64,000 nucleotides of DNA, taken from Xenopus tropicalis. Taxonomy: Eukaryota > Chordata > Amphibia > Anura > Pipidae. Shown here piece after piece: positions 46,186-57,900 of this stretch (position 1 is the stretch's first letter; each line of letters starts with the position of its first letter). The position numbers and the translations under genes are program-made. The stretch is taken from the NCBI RefSeq assembly GCF_000004195.4, contig NC_030678.2:89930404-89994403 (forward strand), read 5' to 3'. Under the pieces are notes generated by a model. It did not search any database and was not told the DNA's origin. It saw only the letters and a program-made list of their open reading frames with translations.

Positions 46186-47975
46186 TGAAATGTATAGTTT
46201 TTGTAGTTTTTTTTCTGTTTATATGCCCAGTCGCAACAGTGCCATAAGGAGAAAAAAAACAATTATGGGACTGTGCTAACTGAATTTGTCTCTCAGGGAG
46301 GGAAGTCCAATTCTCAGCAGGGAGATCATTTACCAGTATATATTATATTGTAATTTAGATTGTAAGCTTTTTTTTTTTTTTTTGCTCTGTAACCCATGTT
46401 ATTGTAAGATCCCTGTTTATTATAAATAAATGTAAAGCATGGCTTAACTTACTGATGCTATATAAATAAATGATAATCATTATATCTTTGACTTCTCAGC
46501 GGTGTTTCTCTAGTTGTTAATACAATACATTATAGAACATGTTTTCCCAGAAAGTCATGCAAAGTAAGCATGTAACTATTTATTCTATATACCTCTAAAT
46601 GGGTGGCATACAGGGGTGGACTGGGCAGTCCTGGTGGCGCTGACTCGATCTACGCCGGTCACTCCTCGACATGCTGAAGGTAAGTTTAAATTACACTCAC
46701 TCGGGGGAGGGAGTCGAAGGGGTCATGGGGGCTCCTTGGGGGGTTCAGGGGACCTTAAAAGGCAGCAGCAGTAATAAGTTACAATAATTGAATGATGAAT
46801 AATTGTTCCTAAGGTAATGTGATCCTTGTCGCAGTTCCCACTTTGCATTGTTTTTTTTATCTTGGCTTCTATAACATCTTTACATTCTAGTGCTATAAAA
46901 CCCTTTATTCTGTTGTCTGGGCTGTTATTGGGATTTTTACAGTCCCTCATTGTTTGCCACAGATGTTTCCATAGTGAAAGTGATACCATCTTGGCACATA
47001 ACAATGCACGAGTGCTGCAAAAGACAGTAGGGCACAGCAAAAGGGAAAAGATTTGTCAAAGCCTAAACTATGAATGAACAGACTGGCTTCCCATACAGAA
47101 GATGTATTGCACTTTTTTTCAACTGTTTCCTCCGGAAAACCCTGGAAAATCCATATCTTACATTTTTATGTTAACTCTTTCAGATCAGCAAAAATTACAG
47201 AAATAAAAAGCATTTATCTATATGCATGGTCCTTGTCACTGAGCATATGATATGTGCTTGTTTGTGTAAAAGGGAATTGTGCTTCTTTGAAATTTCTTTT
47301 GTTTTTCTGCTCTGCTGTTCTGCTGAGTTTGAATTTTTTTTGTATGGATCTTCTTTCTATTAGAATCTTCAGTAATCAATAACCGCAGCAGTGGCGATGG
47401 GCCAGGGGTTAATTCCTTGTACTGGAGGTTTTTCTCATCAGAAAGCCCTCTGCAGAGGATGTGCTCTATTGTCCCAGAATTTGTTACTACTTTGTCTGCT
47501 GGTATCAAGCACGGTCCATGATCCTACATGGATGCAATACCCATTGGTTTGCAGTGTAGCTAGTGAAGTAAAAGAGGAACACTGAAGAATGTATAATAAA
47601 TATTCTACGACCTCACTTTTGTTTACACCCCTTTAAAGGTATGGAAGGACAGTTCAGCTGAATAATTCAAGAACCCATGCCAGACAATCCCCTGGCATAT
47701 CTGTAGCTCTGCAAAATTTATCTAGTGACAGGTGCTATAACAAAGAGTCTTATTTTAGATGTGTGAGATATGACGCGGTGTTGACGAAGACTCATTTATA
47801 ACCATTACAACACATCAGGGTTGTTTGTCCTTTAGTTTTATTACGACTCGCTACTGGAAATCTTCCCCTTAAAAGTGTCAATTCCTCTTTCACATCCTGC
47901 ATCATTTCACCCTCTGTTTTGGTAAGAGTGATCTCTCAATCCTTTGCCCTCCATTATGTTGACTGGATATGGTTG
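46186..47975. other. CLIC4 intron 1 segment with L2-type tail fragment
   Basis: 46350-46475 carries TTAGATTGTAAGC, a T-run, and GATGCTATATAAATAAATGAT, the 3' tail shared by L2 LINEs and related SINEs. The rest is unassigned. Confidence 0.55.
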
Positions 47976-48769
47976 CTCTAAGCAAATTAGAAAGGCTAAT
48001 AAGTCAAGCTGCAGGCATACCTTCAGTTCTCCCAATAGTGCCCTTAAATCTCCCTATACTTCACCTGTTCAGATGATCAGAAGCCAGACAGGAAGAAAAA
48101 ATGCTGAGCTGTATAAAGAAAGTTCCCATAATGCCTCGCTCCTGCACCGAGACCCAGACCAGTGTACATGCTTAATTAGTTAAGGTCCCCATACACAGGC
48201 CGATGATAGCTGCCGATTCGGCAGCTTATTGGCCCGTATAGGGGCAGAAACGAGGGGCCTGCCCGACCGATATCTGGCCTGAAATTCGCCAGGTTAGAAA
48301 ATTGTCGGATCGGGGACCGCATCAACGAGCCGACTGCCCCATTGCTGCCAATATAATTTGATCGTATGGCCCCAGGGCCAAGCGATTGAATTATAGCCTA
48401 CACGCTCCCCGATTTCGCCCACCCGTAGGTGGGGATATCGGGTACAGATTCGCTCTCTTGGCGATCTCACCAAGTGAGCGAATCTCAAAGTGTATGGGGA
48501 CCTTAAGACTACGAGTCAGCTTCCTGCTGATTGGCTCAGATCCACATTCCTAAGGGGGAAGACTGAGTCCTTAGCATTCTTGAGGGAGGGGGGAGCAGGA
48601 GAGGGGAGAGAGCAGAGAGCTGTGTGTCTCTGGCACATGAATTACAGACACAACAAATCTTTTTTCAGAGAAGTCAGTGCAGAATTTCTGTGAGTGTTTA
48701 TGGCTGTACTTACATAGACCTTTCTGATAAAGCTTACTTAGTTTTTACCTTTCCTTCTCCTTTAAGCTA
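47976..48769. mobile_element. T2-like MITE split by a TTAA MITE
   Basis: The left part (AGAAAGGCTAATAAGTCAAG, then CTGCAGGCATACC) matches the element at 43030 but lacks its outer end. The right end ACCTTTCCTTCTCCTTTAA is intact. A second TTAA-flanked MITE at 48184-48502 sits in the middle. Confidence 0.7.
48184..48502. mobile_element. TTAA-type (piggyBac-like) MITE, complete copy
   Basis: Termini GGTCCCCATACACAGGCCGAT and GTGTATGGGGACC are inverted repeats. TTAA lies on both sides (48180-48183 and 48503-48506). The TTAA target and short repeats fit mobilisation by a piggyBac-type transposase. It is the best preserved member of the family also seen at 2384 and 49200. Confidence 0.87.
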
Positions 48770-49373
48770 ATTATAGCAGCATCCTTTGCAAGCAATAGTA
48801 TGGCTCCCACAGTGTTCGTTGTTGGTTTTTTGATGATAGCTGTGTTGGTAAAATTTCACTATCGATTTCTCCGTTCTTATTTCTGGGGGCTCTTCTACAT
48901 AAGTATACAATGTTCTTAAACCAGAGTTTTTTGGGGTTTTTTTTAGACATTTTGGGTTCAAACATCCCTTTTGTCAAAAATTTCTAAAAGTGAACAGCCC
49001 ATGCCATTACAAATATTTTTCCAATAGATGTTTTTTTGTTTTTTTAAAAATTAAGCTTTGTCAAACAAGATATTTAGCTCTGTGGCTCCTCTTTGCCAGT
49101 CCTGAAGAAATTACTGATTCTTTCCAAGCCGGCGGCGGTCACTGACTACTGGCTTGCAACAGTGGACCCTGCTGACAGGATGAAGAAGTAGTAAGTTAAC
49201 GGATCTTCACCCGATATCCCCACCTACGGGTGGGTGATATCGGGGAGCGTGTAGGTTAATTTGATCGTTTGGCCAATTTCGGGCCAGATATCAGTCGGGC
49301 AGGCCCCTCGTTTCTGCCCCTACACGGGCCGATAAGCTGCCGAATCGGTCCAAGGGACTGATATCGGCAGCTA

Positions 49374-50715
49374 CAGTGAGGAACATAAGTATTTGAACAC
49401 CCTGCGATTTTGCAAGCTCTCCCACTTAGAAATCATGGAGGGGTCTGAAATTCACATTGTAGGTGCATTCCCACTGTGAGAGACAGCATTTTTTAAAAAA
49501 ATCAGGAAATTACATTGTATGATTTTTAAAGGATGTATTTGTATTGCACTGCTGCACATAAGTATTTGAACACCTGGCAATCAGCAAGAATTCTCACCTG
49601 TTACTCTGCTTTTAAATAGTCCACCTCTACTCCACTCAGTAATCTAAATTAGTAGCACCTGTCCACCCCACAGTCAGACTCCAACTACTACCATGGGCAA
49701 GACCAAAGAGCTGTCTAAAGACTGAGGAATCAGCCCAGAACTACAAGGGAGGCGCTGGTCAATGACATGAAGAGAGCTGGGACCACAGTTTCAAAGGTCG
49801 GTAGAACACTACGCCATCATGTTTTCAAATCATGCATTGCACAGAAGGTTCCCCTGCTCAAGTCATCACATGTCCAGGCCCATCTGAAGTTTGCCAATGA
49901 CCATCTGAATGATTCAGAGGCATGGGAGAAAGTCTTGTGTTTAGATGAGACCAAAGTAGAACTTTTTGGTCTAAACTTCACTCGCTGTGTTTGAAGGAAA
50001 AATAAGCATGAGTTGCATCCCAAGAACACCATCCCTACTGTGAGGCATGGGGGTGGTAACATCATGCTTTGGGGGTGCTTTTCTGCCAAGGGGACAGGAG
50101 GACTGCACTGTATTAAGGAGAGGATGAATGGGACCATGTTTTGTGAGATTTTGAGCAACAACCTCCTTCCTTCAGTCAGAGCACTGAAGATGGGTCATGG
50201 CTGGGTCATGACAATGACCCCAAGCACACAGCCAGGATAACCAAGGAGTAGCTCCATAAGAGGCATATCAAGGTCCTGGAGTGGCCCAGCCAGTCTCCAG
50301 ACCTAAATCCAATAGAAAATCTTTGGAGGGAGCTGAAACTCTGTGTTCAGCGACAGCCCCGAAACCTGACAGATCTAGAGGAGATCTGTGTGGAGTAGTG
50401 GGCCCAAAATCCCTGTTGCAGTGTGTGCAAACCTGGTCAGGAACTAGAGGAAAGGTTTGACATCTGTAATTGCAAGCAAAGACTTCTGTACCAAATATTA
50501 ACACTGATTTTCTGAGGTGTTCAAATACTTATGTGCAGCAGTGCAATACAAATACATTCTTTAAAAATCATACAATGTGATTTCCTGAATTTTTTTTTTA
50601 AATGCTGTCTCTCACAGTGGGAATGCACCCACAATATGAATGTCAGACCCCTCCATGATTTTTAAGTGGGAGAACTTGCAAAATCGCAGGGTTCAAATAC
50701 TAATGTTCCTCACTG
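49374..50715 (+). mobile_element. Tc1 element with about 205-bp inverted repeats
   Basis: CAGTGAGGAACATAAGTATT and its complement bound the element, with TA at 49372-49373 and 50716-50717. Inverted repeats span about 49374-49582 and 50514-50715. This is a third Tc1 family in the window, distinct in repeats and protein. Confidence 0.95.
49692..50512 (+). pseudogene. Tc1 transposase pseudogene
   Basis: It opens MGKTKELSKD at 49692 and hits a stop within 11 codons. Most of the N-terminal DNA-binding domain is deleted. Then follow TTVSKVGRTLRHHVF, the first Asp (CLDETKVELFG), a stop after FTRCV, the glycine-rich box ([14 protein letters not shown]), a frameshift that destroys the second Asp motif near 50210, and [21 protein letters not shown] with the Glu. 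At least three disabling changes are visible, so the copy cannot supply transposase. Confidence 0.9.
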
Positions 50716-50740
50716 TATAATCTGCCCGTGTATGGGGACC

Positions 50741-51218
50741 TTTTCGGACGCAGTGCTATTCCGCATTCCTCTTTGCTTGTCAGTGATCCTAATTGCCTTT
50801 AGTGTGTTAGCCAATCAGATCATTTATATGCAAATTAGCTGGTAGGAAGGTGCATGTGCAATAGTGCTTTGGTTTTTTTGCACTCAGCAGGGGGCAGAAA
50901 CAGGAAGCCAGGCATAACAGAGATTCAGAGCTTCATTCAGGGCCAGCAAATGAGAGCTGCAGAGCTCAATATCTTGGTAAAGCTTGATTTAAAAAAAACA
51001 AACAAACAAAAAAAAAAAACAGCATTGGTTAGAAAAATGTTTCATATAGAGTAATGAATTCTGAATTACGAAAACATGGGTAGGAACATTTTCATATGAT
51101 AATCTCACAAGCGGGCCATAGTCTTGAGCAGTTACCATTGGGATTATGGTAAATACTCTTCTTTGGGTCTAGTCTGTGAAGTCTGCACAAAGCTCTAAGC
51201 TACAACTTTTCCCTTTTT
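50741..51218. other. CLIC4 intron 1 segment, nothing recognised
   Basis: AT-rich intron DNA with an A-run near 50991-51020. No feature could be supported. Confidence 0.4.
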
Positions 51219-51517
51219 GGCTAATGGTCCATGGAGCGTGTTAGTCACCTGTGATAGATCTGCTCCAAAATGCATTTCCACTGGCAACAATAAGAATAGC
51301 CGGTGAAAAGGCCCACGCATTGTTTCAACTTTCTGAAGCCATGCAAAGTTGCCTGCAGGAGGAAAATTTGTGCAAGTTCGGAAAGCTGAAGCAATTTGTA
51401 GGCCTTTCCACCGGAGACTCTTATTGTTGCTGGGGGAAAGGCATTTCGGAGCGATTAATCACCCACAGTAGCAGAGACCTATCGCAGGCGACTAACTTGC
51501 TCTGTTGGACATTAGCC
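51219..51517. mobile_element. Harbinger-like MITE, divergent
   Basis: GGCTAATGGTCCATGGAGCG and the complement of its right end (GGCTAATGTCCAACAGAGC) form inverted ends. The arms continue with GTTAGTCACC, and GGCAACAATAAGA pairs with TCTTATTGTTGC. Target duplication is unclear. Confidence 0.65.
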
Positions 51518-52734
51518 TTATTGTTACTTTAAAATTGGCTTGATTGCATTGCCATAGGGCTTTTTTTAATTGGAGGTTTGCAAACAGTGATTCTGGTTGT
51601 AGTTACCCCGTAAACACATGGGGGAGGGTAATTTTTACACTCATCCAACACTGTCTTTGTCCTTCCTATTTAATTTCACATCTTTTGTTACTTTTTCTAA
51701 ATTATGCATATGACTGGTTGCCTTGTTATTCTAGGGGCTGTAATACATACATTGGAGGAAGAGACATTTCTGTATCCCTACTCGACACTTTTTCCCAAAA
51801 AAACTCTTTACCCAGGTAGTAATGTAGATCTTTTATTTGCCTCCCCCTTGCACTTAGGGCTCTAGTAATATCCTGTGTTCTTACAGCCATAGTTTCCAAA
51901 TGGCTCTGTGCATTAGCACAATAAAACTACAGTTCTATGGCACATCTGGAACGCCACACAAACAGCACTACCCAGAACAGCCTGTGGCAGACACATCAGG
52001 TTTCTGTTTAATTTTGGCACTTAAAAATACACTGCTCCTTCTGCAGAATGCAACTCTTTGTGCGAGTAATGGGACATTCCCTCCTAAAAGGAAGTTTTAC
52101 TAAGAATTACTATTGCAAACAGGAGTTTTAAGTCAGTCAGTTACAGTGTCAGAGTGGTTTGATAATTAATACAATATTGAAGCACGACTAGATCTCTTAA
52201 ATAATATTATAGAGGAGGTTAATGACTACAATTTTTAAAATCCCCTCACTAGAAAATCTTACAGGTGGTAGATTTGCCTATCTCTGGTACTTGGAATCAT
52301 TATTATATATTGCTAATAACATCAAGGATATCTTATTTAGCTTTTGAAAGTGTTTTGGGGAGACCGCTATGTAAACAACAAGTAAGTCGATGACATGTTT
52401 TTATAAAAAATAACAATACATGTAAATTGGTGTATACAATGAACTTATAGACTACATACAAATCAAAAGATAACTGATACAAGAGGTTAGGAGGATCATG
52501 CCCAAAACAGCTTACAATTTCTTCATTAATCTCATTTGCATATGAAAGCTACAAGGCATTTTTTTGGCAAAAGATAAAGCATCCCAGAGACTACGAGTAC
52601 CCACTCTATTGTGATCTGGCAAGAGGGTTTTTGGTCCATATTGCATGATTGGGGGTTGTTTTCTTACCACACCACAGCTGCAAGGCTGCAAATTTCACCT
52701 GCAATCAGTTACCCAAAAACATCCCATTCATTAA

Positions 52735-53156
52735 GGCTAATGTCCCATGGGGAGATTAGTCGCTGCGGTTTTTAAAAAGCGTGTTCCAGGAACTAGTTGT
52801 TCATTTTGTCTCTACATAAAAAACAATATGAATCTCCAATACCTAAACCGACGATACTACTTCGAATTGCATATCGCTCGGAATCGCTATTAGACCCTTT
52901 TTTGAGCATTGCCATTGCCATACAAAACTTTTGGAATTACTTAAAGGAAAACCCATTGGGTGGGAAGTGGCTGCGATTCTTTGCAAATTTCCCCATTGGA
53001 AATGCTCGGGGAATACGATGTGCTGACTTATGGGAAGTAGAATCACGTCGTTATTGATATCTCTAGTAATCGATTGTTAGAAAAAGACACACGACTAGTC
53101 GTTAGAACACGCTTTTTAAAAATAACAGTGACTAATCTCCCCGTGGGACATTAGCC
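52735..53156. mobile_element. Harbinger-like MITE with TAA duplication
   Basis: Ends GGCTAATGTCCCATGGGGAG and CTCCCCGTGGGACATTAGCC are flanked by TAA (52732-52734 and 53157-53159). GGGGAGATTAGTCGC inside the end is shared with the palindrome at 5667, so the two families are probably related. The middle 300 bp are non-palindromic and non-coding. Confidence 0.85.
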
Positions 53157-53159
53157 TAA

Positions 53160-55480
53160 AGGTATTTGTGTCCAAATGCGCTCCTTGCACGTCTGTACAT
53201 TTGTACTTGGTGCTGCTGCGCTGTTAAACCTGTACATAAAGGCACTTATATTTATCTTCAGCATAATTGCATCTAATTCTCACTAAAGTGCAACTGTTTA
53301 CATTTTTAATGCATCAGCTGCACTTGCATTAGGAGACTGCAATTACGCAGAAGTCATGGGGGAAGAAATGCTTCATTGTGGTTAATAAACACACAGCTGT
53401 TTGCTCGTTGTGGGGTGGTAATTAAATGACCCCTTACACGTGGGGCACAATGTTAATGCCCTTTCCCACTTCGTTGTCCAAACTTCTGTGATGTCACTGG
53501 TTTGTTTGGATCAGATTCAGGGTAGAGAAATGACTGTGTACTGTGGCTAAATCCACTTTCAGGTTATAAATGGACAGTGTGCTTGAGTTCAGGTTTTTTT
53601 TTTTATTATTGCCTTGTGTGTGCTCATAACTTGTCAAGCGCACACTCTTAAAGTGCCATACATATCAGCAGCACTAGGACACATTCAGTGCATACTTCTT
53701 GCATGCTTTTCATTCTCACTTTACTGACTTTTGGCTTCCCCCTTGAACATGCCATGTATGCATAATGAATGATGTTAATCTCTTTTTAATCCATGATTGG
53801 AAATATTTTCTAGAAACCTATTATGCAAGTTCTGCTATACTGTTTCCCATGGTGTCTTATTAAAAGAAACATTCTTGGTGTGGGCTGTGGTGACAAGTGG
53901 TTTCAATTGAAGACAATGACAGGTGGCATAGGCAGATTCAGGCACTTGTCAAGCCAGCCAAATGTTTGCTTTCAAATGTTATCTACAGATATGTTTGCTT
54001 TGGGATACTAGACCTAAACAAGGTTTGCACCTAAAAATAAATCAAAATAATTATTTTGCAAAGATAAGACCACAAATAAGGTCCATATACCACTTATCAA
54101 TTCACTACATATATCACCCTTTTAATACACACACACACATGCATATTTTCAAATACAGAAACTTAACTGTGCATGAGAAGTCATACATTTTTTTATTAGG
54201 TCCATATAAGGTTCACCAACTTTCCGGAACTAATACCTCAGCAATTCAGATAAGATGATGCAGCTATTTCACTTGAACCAAGAATAGATCAGTGTGTTCT
54301 AGGCTCAGAATGTTAAGTGTACATGTAGTGCCCTTTTATAGCTGGAAACATTTTTGGAAGGGTGTATGGACAAAGCCCAATGGGATTTTACTGGCAGGAA
54401 TGCTTGTAAATCTCTAGAATGTGTTATAAGTAGGGGACGCTTAGATAAACAGCTTGCTTTAGCAACTTCCACTAGAAATAGATCTAATTGTATGCTGGAA
54501 AAGACCAAGGAATTGCAGAATATTTAGCTATAGAATAGGGATTTTAAAAACGCAAAATTCAGGTTATCCAGGTTATACCCTGAACCATGTTTGAACAAAT
54601 GTGTCTAATACGGGGCCATCCAAGTGCGAGATCTTATAAGCCAAATTTGGCTATCCAAAGTTTTGAAATAACCCCAGACTGTGCACTACTTTTATATTAT
54701 ACCAATATTTTACTATAATCTTGCCCAGCCCCAAGGCACAGTGATCAAAAGAGTTAATCCTAAAAAAATTGCAACTAGGTTGGTTCTGTGTATCATATTT
54801 TTCCTTTGATATATATTTATGATATGGGAAACATTAATGAGGACACAAGTAAAACCAGTTTATTGGTATTGTGTATCTAATGTACCGATATAAGCAGCAG
54901 GTGACACATTCAATATAAAGTATCTAGTAGAATTAAGTCTAAAGCAACTTAACTTTCTGGGTTTTCTTAAAAATGTTTAACCACTCATCTGAGCAGCATA
55001 TTATTTGGTTTATTCAATATCAAAGTATTACAACTTCCATCTTCAGTTCAGCAGAAGGGTTGAATTATGGGATTTATAGTTCTGCTATATCTGTAATCCA
55101 AAGGCTGCCTGTTCTTGCCCTGTATCCTGTCTTCCAGCAAACCAAGCCACACGGCTTATTTTCTCAGAGGGCCCATTTACGTCTTAAGGAAATCTCTCTT
55201 CAGGTAGTTGGCAGCAGTGATATGTGTCCTCTTCTCACACAAACGTGCCTGTGTGTATAATCAAGTAGATCAGATGGGCACTTTCTTTCATGCTGTGCTT
55301 GCCTAATGACTGCTAAATTATCATTTTAATTACAGGAATTCAATTTTATAAGAGGCAGTCATATGGAGAAAAGGAAATGGCTAATTATACTACCATTCAT
55401 AATCAACCAAAAAAAAAAAATGGGATTCTAAGCAACTTTTTCCATATACATTAAAGTACTTGTATACAAAGGTATTTTAC
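53160..55480. other. CLIC4 intron 1 segment, no feature recognised
   Basis: 2.3 kb of AT-rich intron with a short CA microsatellite at 54129-54140. No conserved exon or element could be supported. Confidence 0.45.
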
Positions 55481-55751
55481 CTCAAGGGATGAAAACAATT
55501 TTGCCTCTCTTTAGGTCCCTGGTGTGGCCTTACCTTGAGTATGCAGTGTAATTTTGAGCCCCAGTCCCAAGAAGGGTAAGAAGAATATTAATGAGGTGGA
55601 GAGAGTGATAAAAGGAAGGGAATAATCAAACTATGAGAGAAGAAGGTTGCGGTTGATTTTTCTGGAGAGAAAGTGACATTATAGACTGCAGGGAATTTTT
55701 TTTCCACACAGAAAAGATCAAAGAACCAGAGACCACACCTTTAGATTAGAG

Positions 55752-56022
55752 CCGTGATGCTCAACCAGTGGCTCGGGAACAACATGTTGCTCACCAGTCC
55801 CTTGTATGTTGCTCCCAGTGGCCTCAAAGCAGATGCTCATTTTTGAATTCCTGGCTTTTGGGCAAGTTTTGGTAGCATAAAAACCAAGTGTACTGCCAAA
55901 CATAGCCTCATGGAAGCTACCAGTTCACATAGGGGCTAACCCCAGGAACATCCTGTTGCTCTCTGACTCTTTTTACATGTGCATGTGACTCACAGGTAAA
56001 AAAAAAAGGTTGGGGATCCCTG
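55752..56022. mobile_element. hAT MITE, copy B
   Basis: Same family as 40842-41148: AACCAGTGGCTCGGGAACAA start and GGTTGGGGATCCCTG end. The 8-bp flanks GATTAGAG (55744-55751) and GATTAGAC (56023-56030) differ at the last base. Confidence 0.88.
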
Positions 56023-56039
56023 GATTAGACTGCGTAGGG

Positions 56040-56463
56040 CAGGGGTCTCAAACTCGCGGCCCTCGGTACAATATTTTGTGGCCCACACCAATGCCTTCGC
56101 AAAAGCAATGAATGGATCACGATTTTTATTGCGATTCAAGGGATAATGCAAGGCACGGTGGGCGGGTGCTGCTGATTGCGGAAATGGCGTTATGCCATCA
56201 TAACAGTTATTATGGGAAGACGTTCTGTGTGCACAATTAGCTCCTTAGTTAGCAGCTAATTGTGCACACAGAACGTCTTCCCATAATAACTGTTATGATG
56301 GCATAACGTCATTTCCGCAATCAGCAGCTCCCGCCCGCCGTGCCTTGCATTATCCGATAAAAAATCCATGAAGGCTTGCATTTTGTGAAATCCCTTATGC
56401 GGCCCAGCCTCATCCTGACTTTGCCTCCTGCGGCCCCCAGGTAAATTGAGTTTGAGCCCCCTG
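56040..56463. mobile_element. hAT MITE with large internal hairpin
   Basis: Ends CAGGGGTCTCAAACTCG and GAGTTTGAGCCCCCTG are inverted. The exact duplication GCGTAGGG flanks it (56032-56039 and 56464-56471). Inside are 102-bp inverted arms (56141-56242 and 56254-56355), with about three mismatches and an 11-nt loop. Confidence 0.93.
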
Positions 56464-56983
56464 GCGTAGGGGGTTCTTCATGGTGAGGTTGTGATGGCAG
56501 ATCCAAGTAATGCCTTGAACAAGCATAGTATCCAAGGCTGTTCTGATCTTAAGATCTACAGTTAGTTTAGTACCACTTAGTTTAGACCAGTCTAGTTTAG
56601 ACCATCTCCTGTAGATTTTATTTAGAAAATACATATACATGCACTGGGGTTCATTTGGAAGGGTTAAACTTGATAGGCTTTTGACTTTTTTTTCAGTGAA
56701 GTAAGCTCGATGGACACTAAGAACTGTTTTTTTTTATGTTAGCACTGTGTAAATAATAAAATAGACGTTATGCCAACTACGTAGACATTTAAAAACAATT
56801 AATCGATGGATTTTCTTGCTGGGTGTAAAACAAAATTACTTCCATGTTTCAATTATCTACATCATTATCTATACAGTGATATTGTATATGAAGCTCTGAA
56901 AGTCTGAAAGTAATTGTTTTTTAACACTCAAGCAAGCATTAAACTATTTTTTTAAGATTAAACGCTGTTTTTCTATATTTCAG

Positions 56984-57093
56984 GCTGGCAGCGATGGTGA
57001 GAGCATTGGTAACTGTCCCTTCTCACAAAGACTCTTCATGATATTGTGGCTAAAAGGTGTCGTATTTAATGTTACAACGGTTGACTTGAAAAG
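56984..57093 (+). CDS. CLIC4: CLIC4 coding exon 2 (redox-site exon)
   Basis: Acceptor TTTCAG ends at 56983 and donor GTATGC starts at 57094. The 110-nt exon encodes [20 protein letters not shown] and continues [16 protein letters not shown], then two bases of the next Arg codon. The 110-nt length and phase are those of CLIC-family exon 2 (from memory). The segment forms the first strand and helix of the thioredoxin-like domain. The Cys of NCPFSQ is the conserved reactive cysteine (residue 34 here), and the following hydrophobic stretch overlaps the proposed transmembrane segment. The frog protein differs from my recollection of the mammalian one mainly at VVFNVTT. The remaining exons are beyond 64000. 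Confidence 0.97.
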
Positions 57094-57900
57094 GTATGCG
57101 TTGCATGGAATTATATATAAAATTATTTAAACTTTAATGGCTTATATTCTTAAGAATTGATCATCTCATACAGTTAGTCTGTTTCTTCTCTTTTGTATAC
57201 ATTTTTCTATTCTTTATTTATATACAGCTTGACCTTAAAGGCATAGTGACATGTCTATTCTGTGACTTTTAGGTCATGATCCTGTTTAGATTTTTAGAGA
57301 AGTTATGTAAGTTAATTAGTATATAATAACATCATTATTAACTTTACCGGATTTTGTTTTGCGGTGTTGTGGAGCTATGTAGTCACTTGGATTCTTTCCT
57401 AGATAAAAAAAAAAGCTCCACCTAAATGTACTTTAAATAAAAGGTACATTACCCCATATTTAGTCATGCAAAGCTGGTAGCGATTCGAGGAGCAGTTCTT
57501 AGTTATTGTGTTTTTAAGAGCATGCCATAAATCTTTAGGGTGCAGCATTTATGAAAATAAGCTTAATTAAGGGTTAAAATAAAGCAGACATAGAAAAGCT
57601 TGTCTGGATGTTTTGCCAAATAATTGGGATCTCAAGGGAGAATGAATGAATGAATACAATTAACACTACCCTGCATGGATTTCATCTATAGCACCATTCA
57701 GCCCATGCACAGAAACGTCTTCTTAGTGGTTTGTCCTGCAAAGGTTTCTGGGAGCAGCTTACTAATGTGAAGAAATAATGAATGCTTGTGGGTTCTAAGT
57801 TTTTTGCATTAGGTTGTGATTCCCCAGTTATAATTTTACAACTGCTATAGTTGCTATTTTTTTTTCTATTCTTAATTGCTTTACTAGTTGATAGCGAATC
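57094..57900 (+). other. Start of CLIC4 intron 2
   Basis: The intron begins GTATGC at 57094 and continues past the window end. This first 800 bp is AT-rich without recognised elements; the rest of the intron within the window is described separately. Confidence 0.7.

Larger units (their letters stand above)
49200..50740. mobile_element. TTAA-type MITE split by a Tc1 element
   Basis: 49200-49373 (GGATCTTCACCCGATATCCC to GGGACTGATATCGGCAGC) and 50716-50740 (ATCTGCCCGTGTATGGGGAC) together form a MITE of the 48184 family whose left terminus is missing. Tc1 inserted at its internal TA. Confidence 0.8.
55490..56760 (+). mobile_element. CR1 LINE 3' fragment interrupted by two hAT MITEs
   Basis: On the + strand, FRSLVWPYLEYAVQF (55511-55556) matches the CR1 segment RALVRPHLEYAVQFW found in the element at 7.1-9.2 kb. 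It continues with RKDQRTRDHTF (about 55707) and, after the two hAT insertions, the RLRRGFFM block at about 56467. The 3' tail contains GAAGGGTTAAACTTGATAGG and ends near 56750. Frameshifts and stops abound. Confidence 0.78.
33808..56983 (+). other. CLIC4 intron 1, 23.2 kb
   Basis: Bounded by GTAAGT and TTTCAG in phase 0. It carries L1, SINE, hAT, T2, Harbinger-like, TTAA-type and Tc1 insertions plus a CR1 fragment, listed separately. 33850-36380 appears mostly unique; one short Tc1-like scrap (KFGGGCIMV, about 35582) lies in it. Confidence 0.85.
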
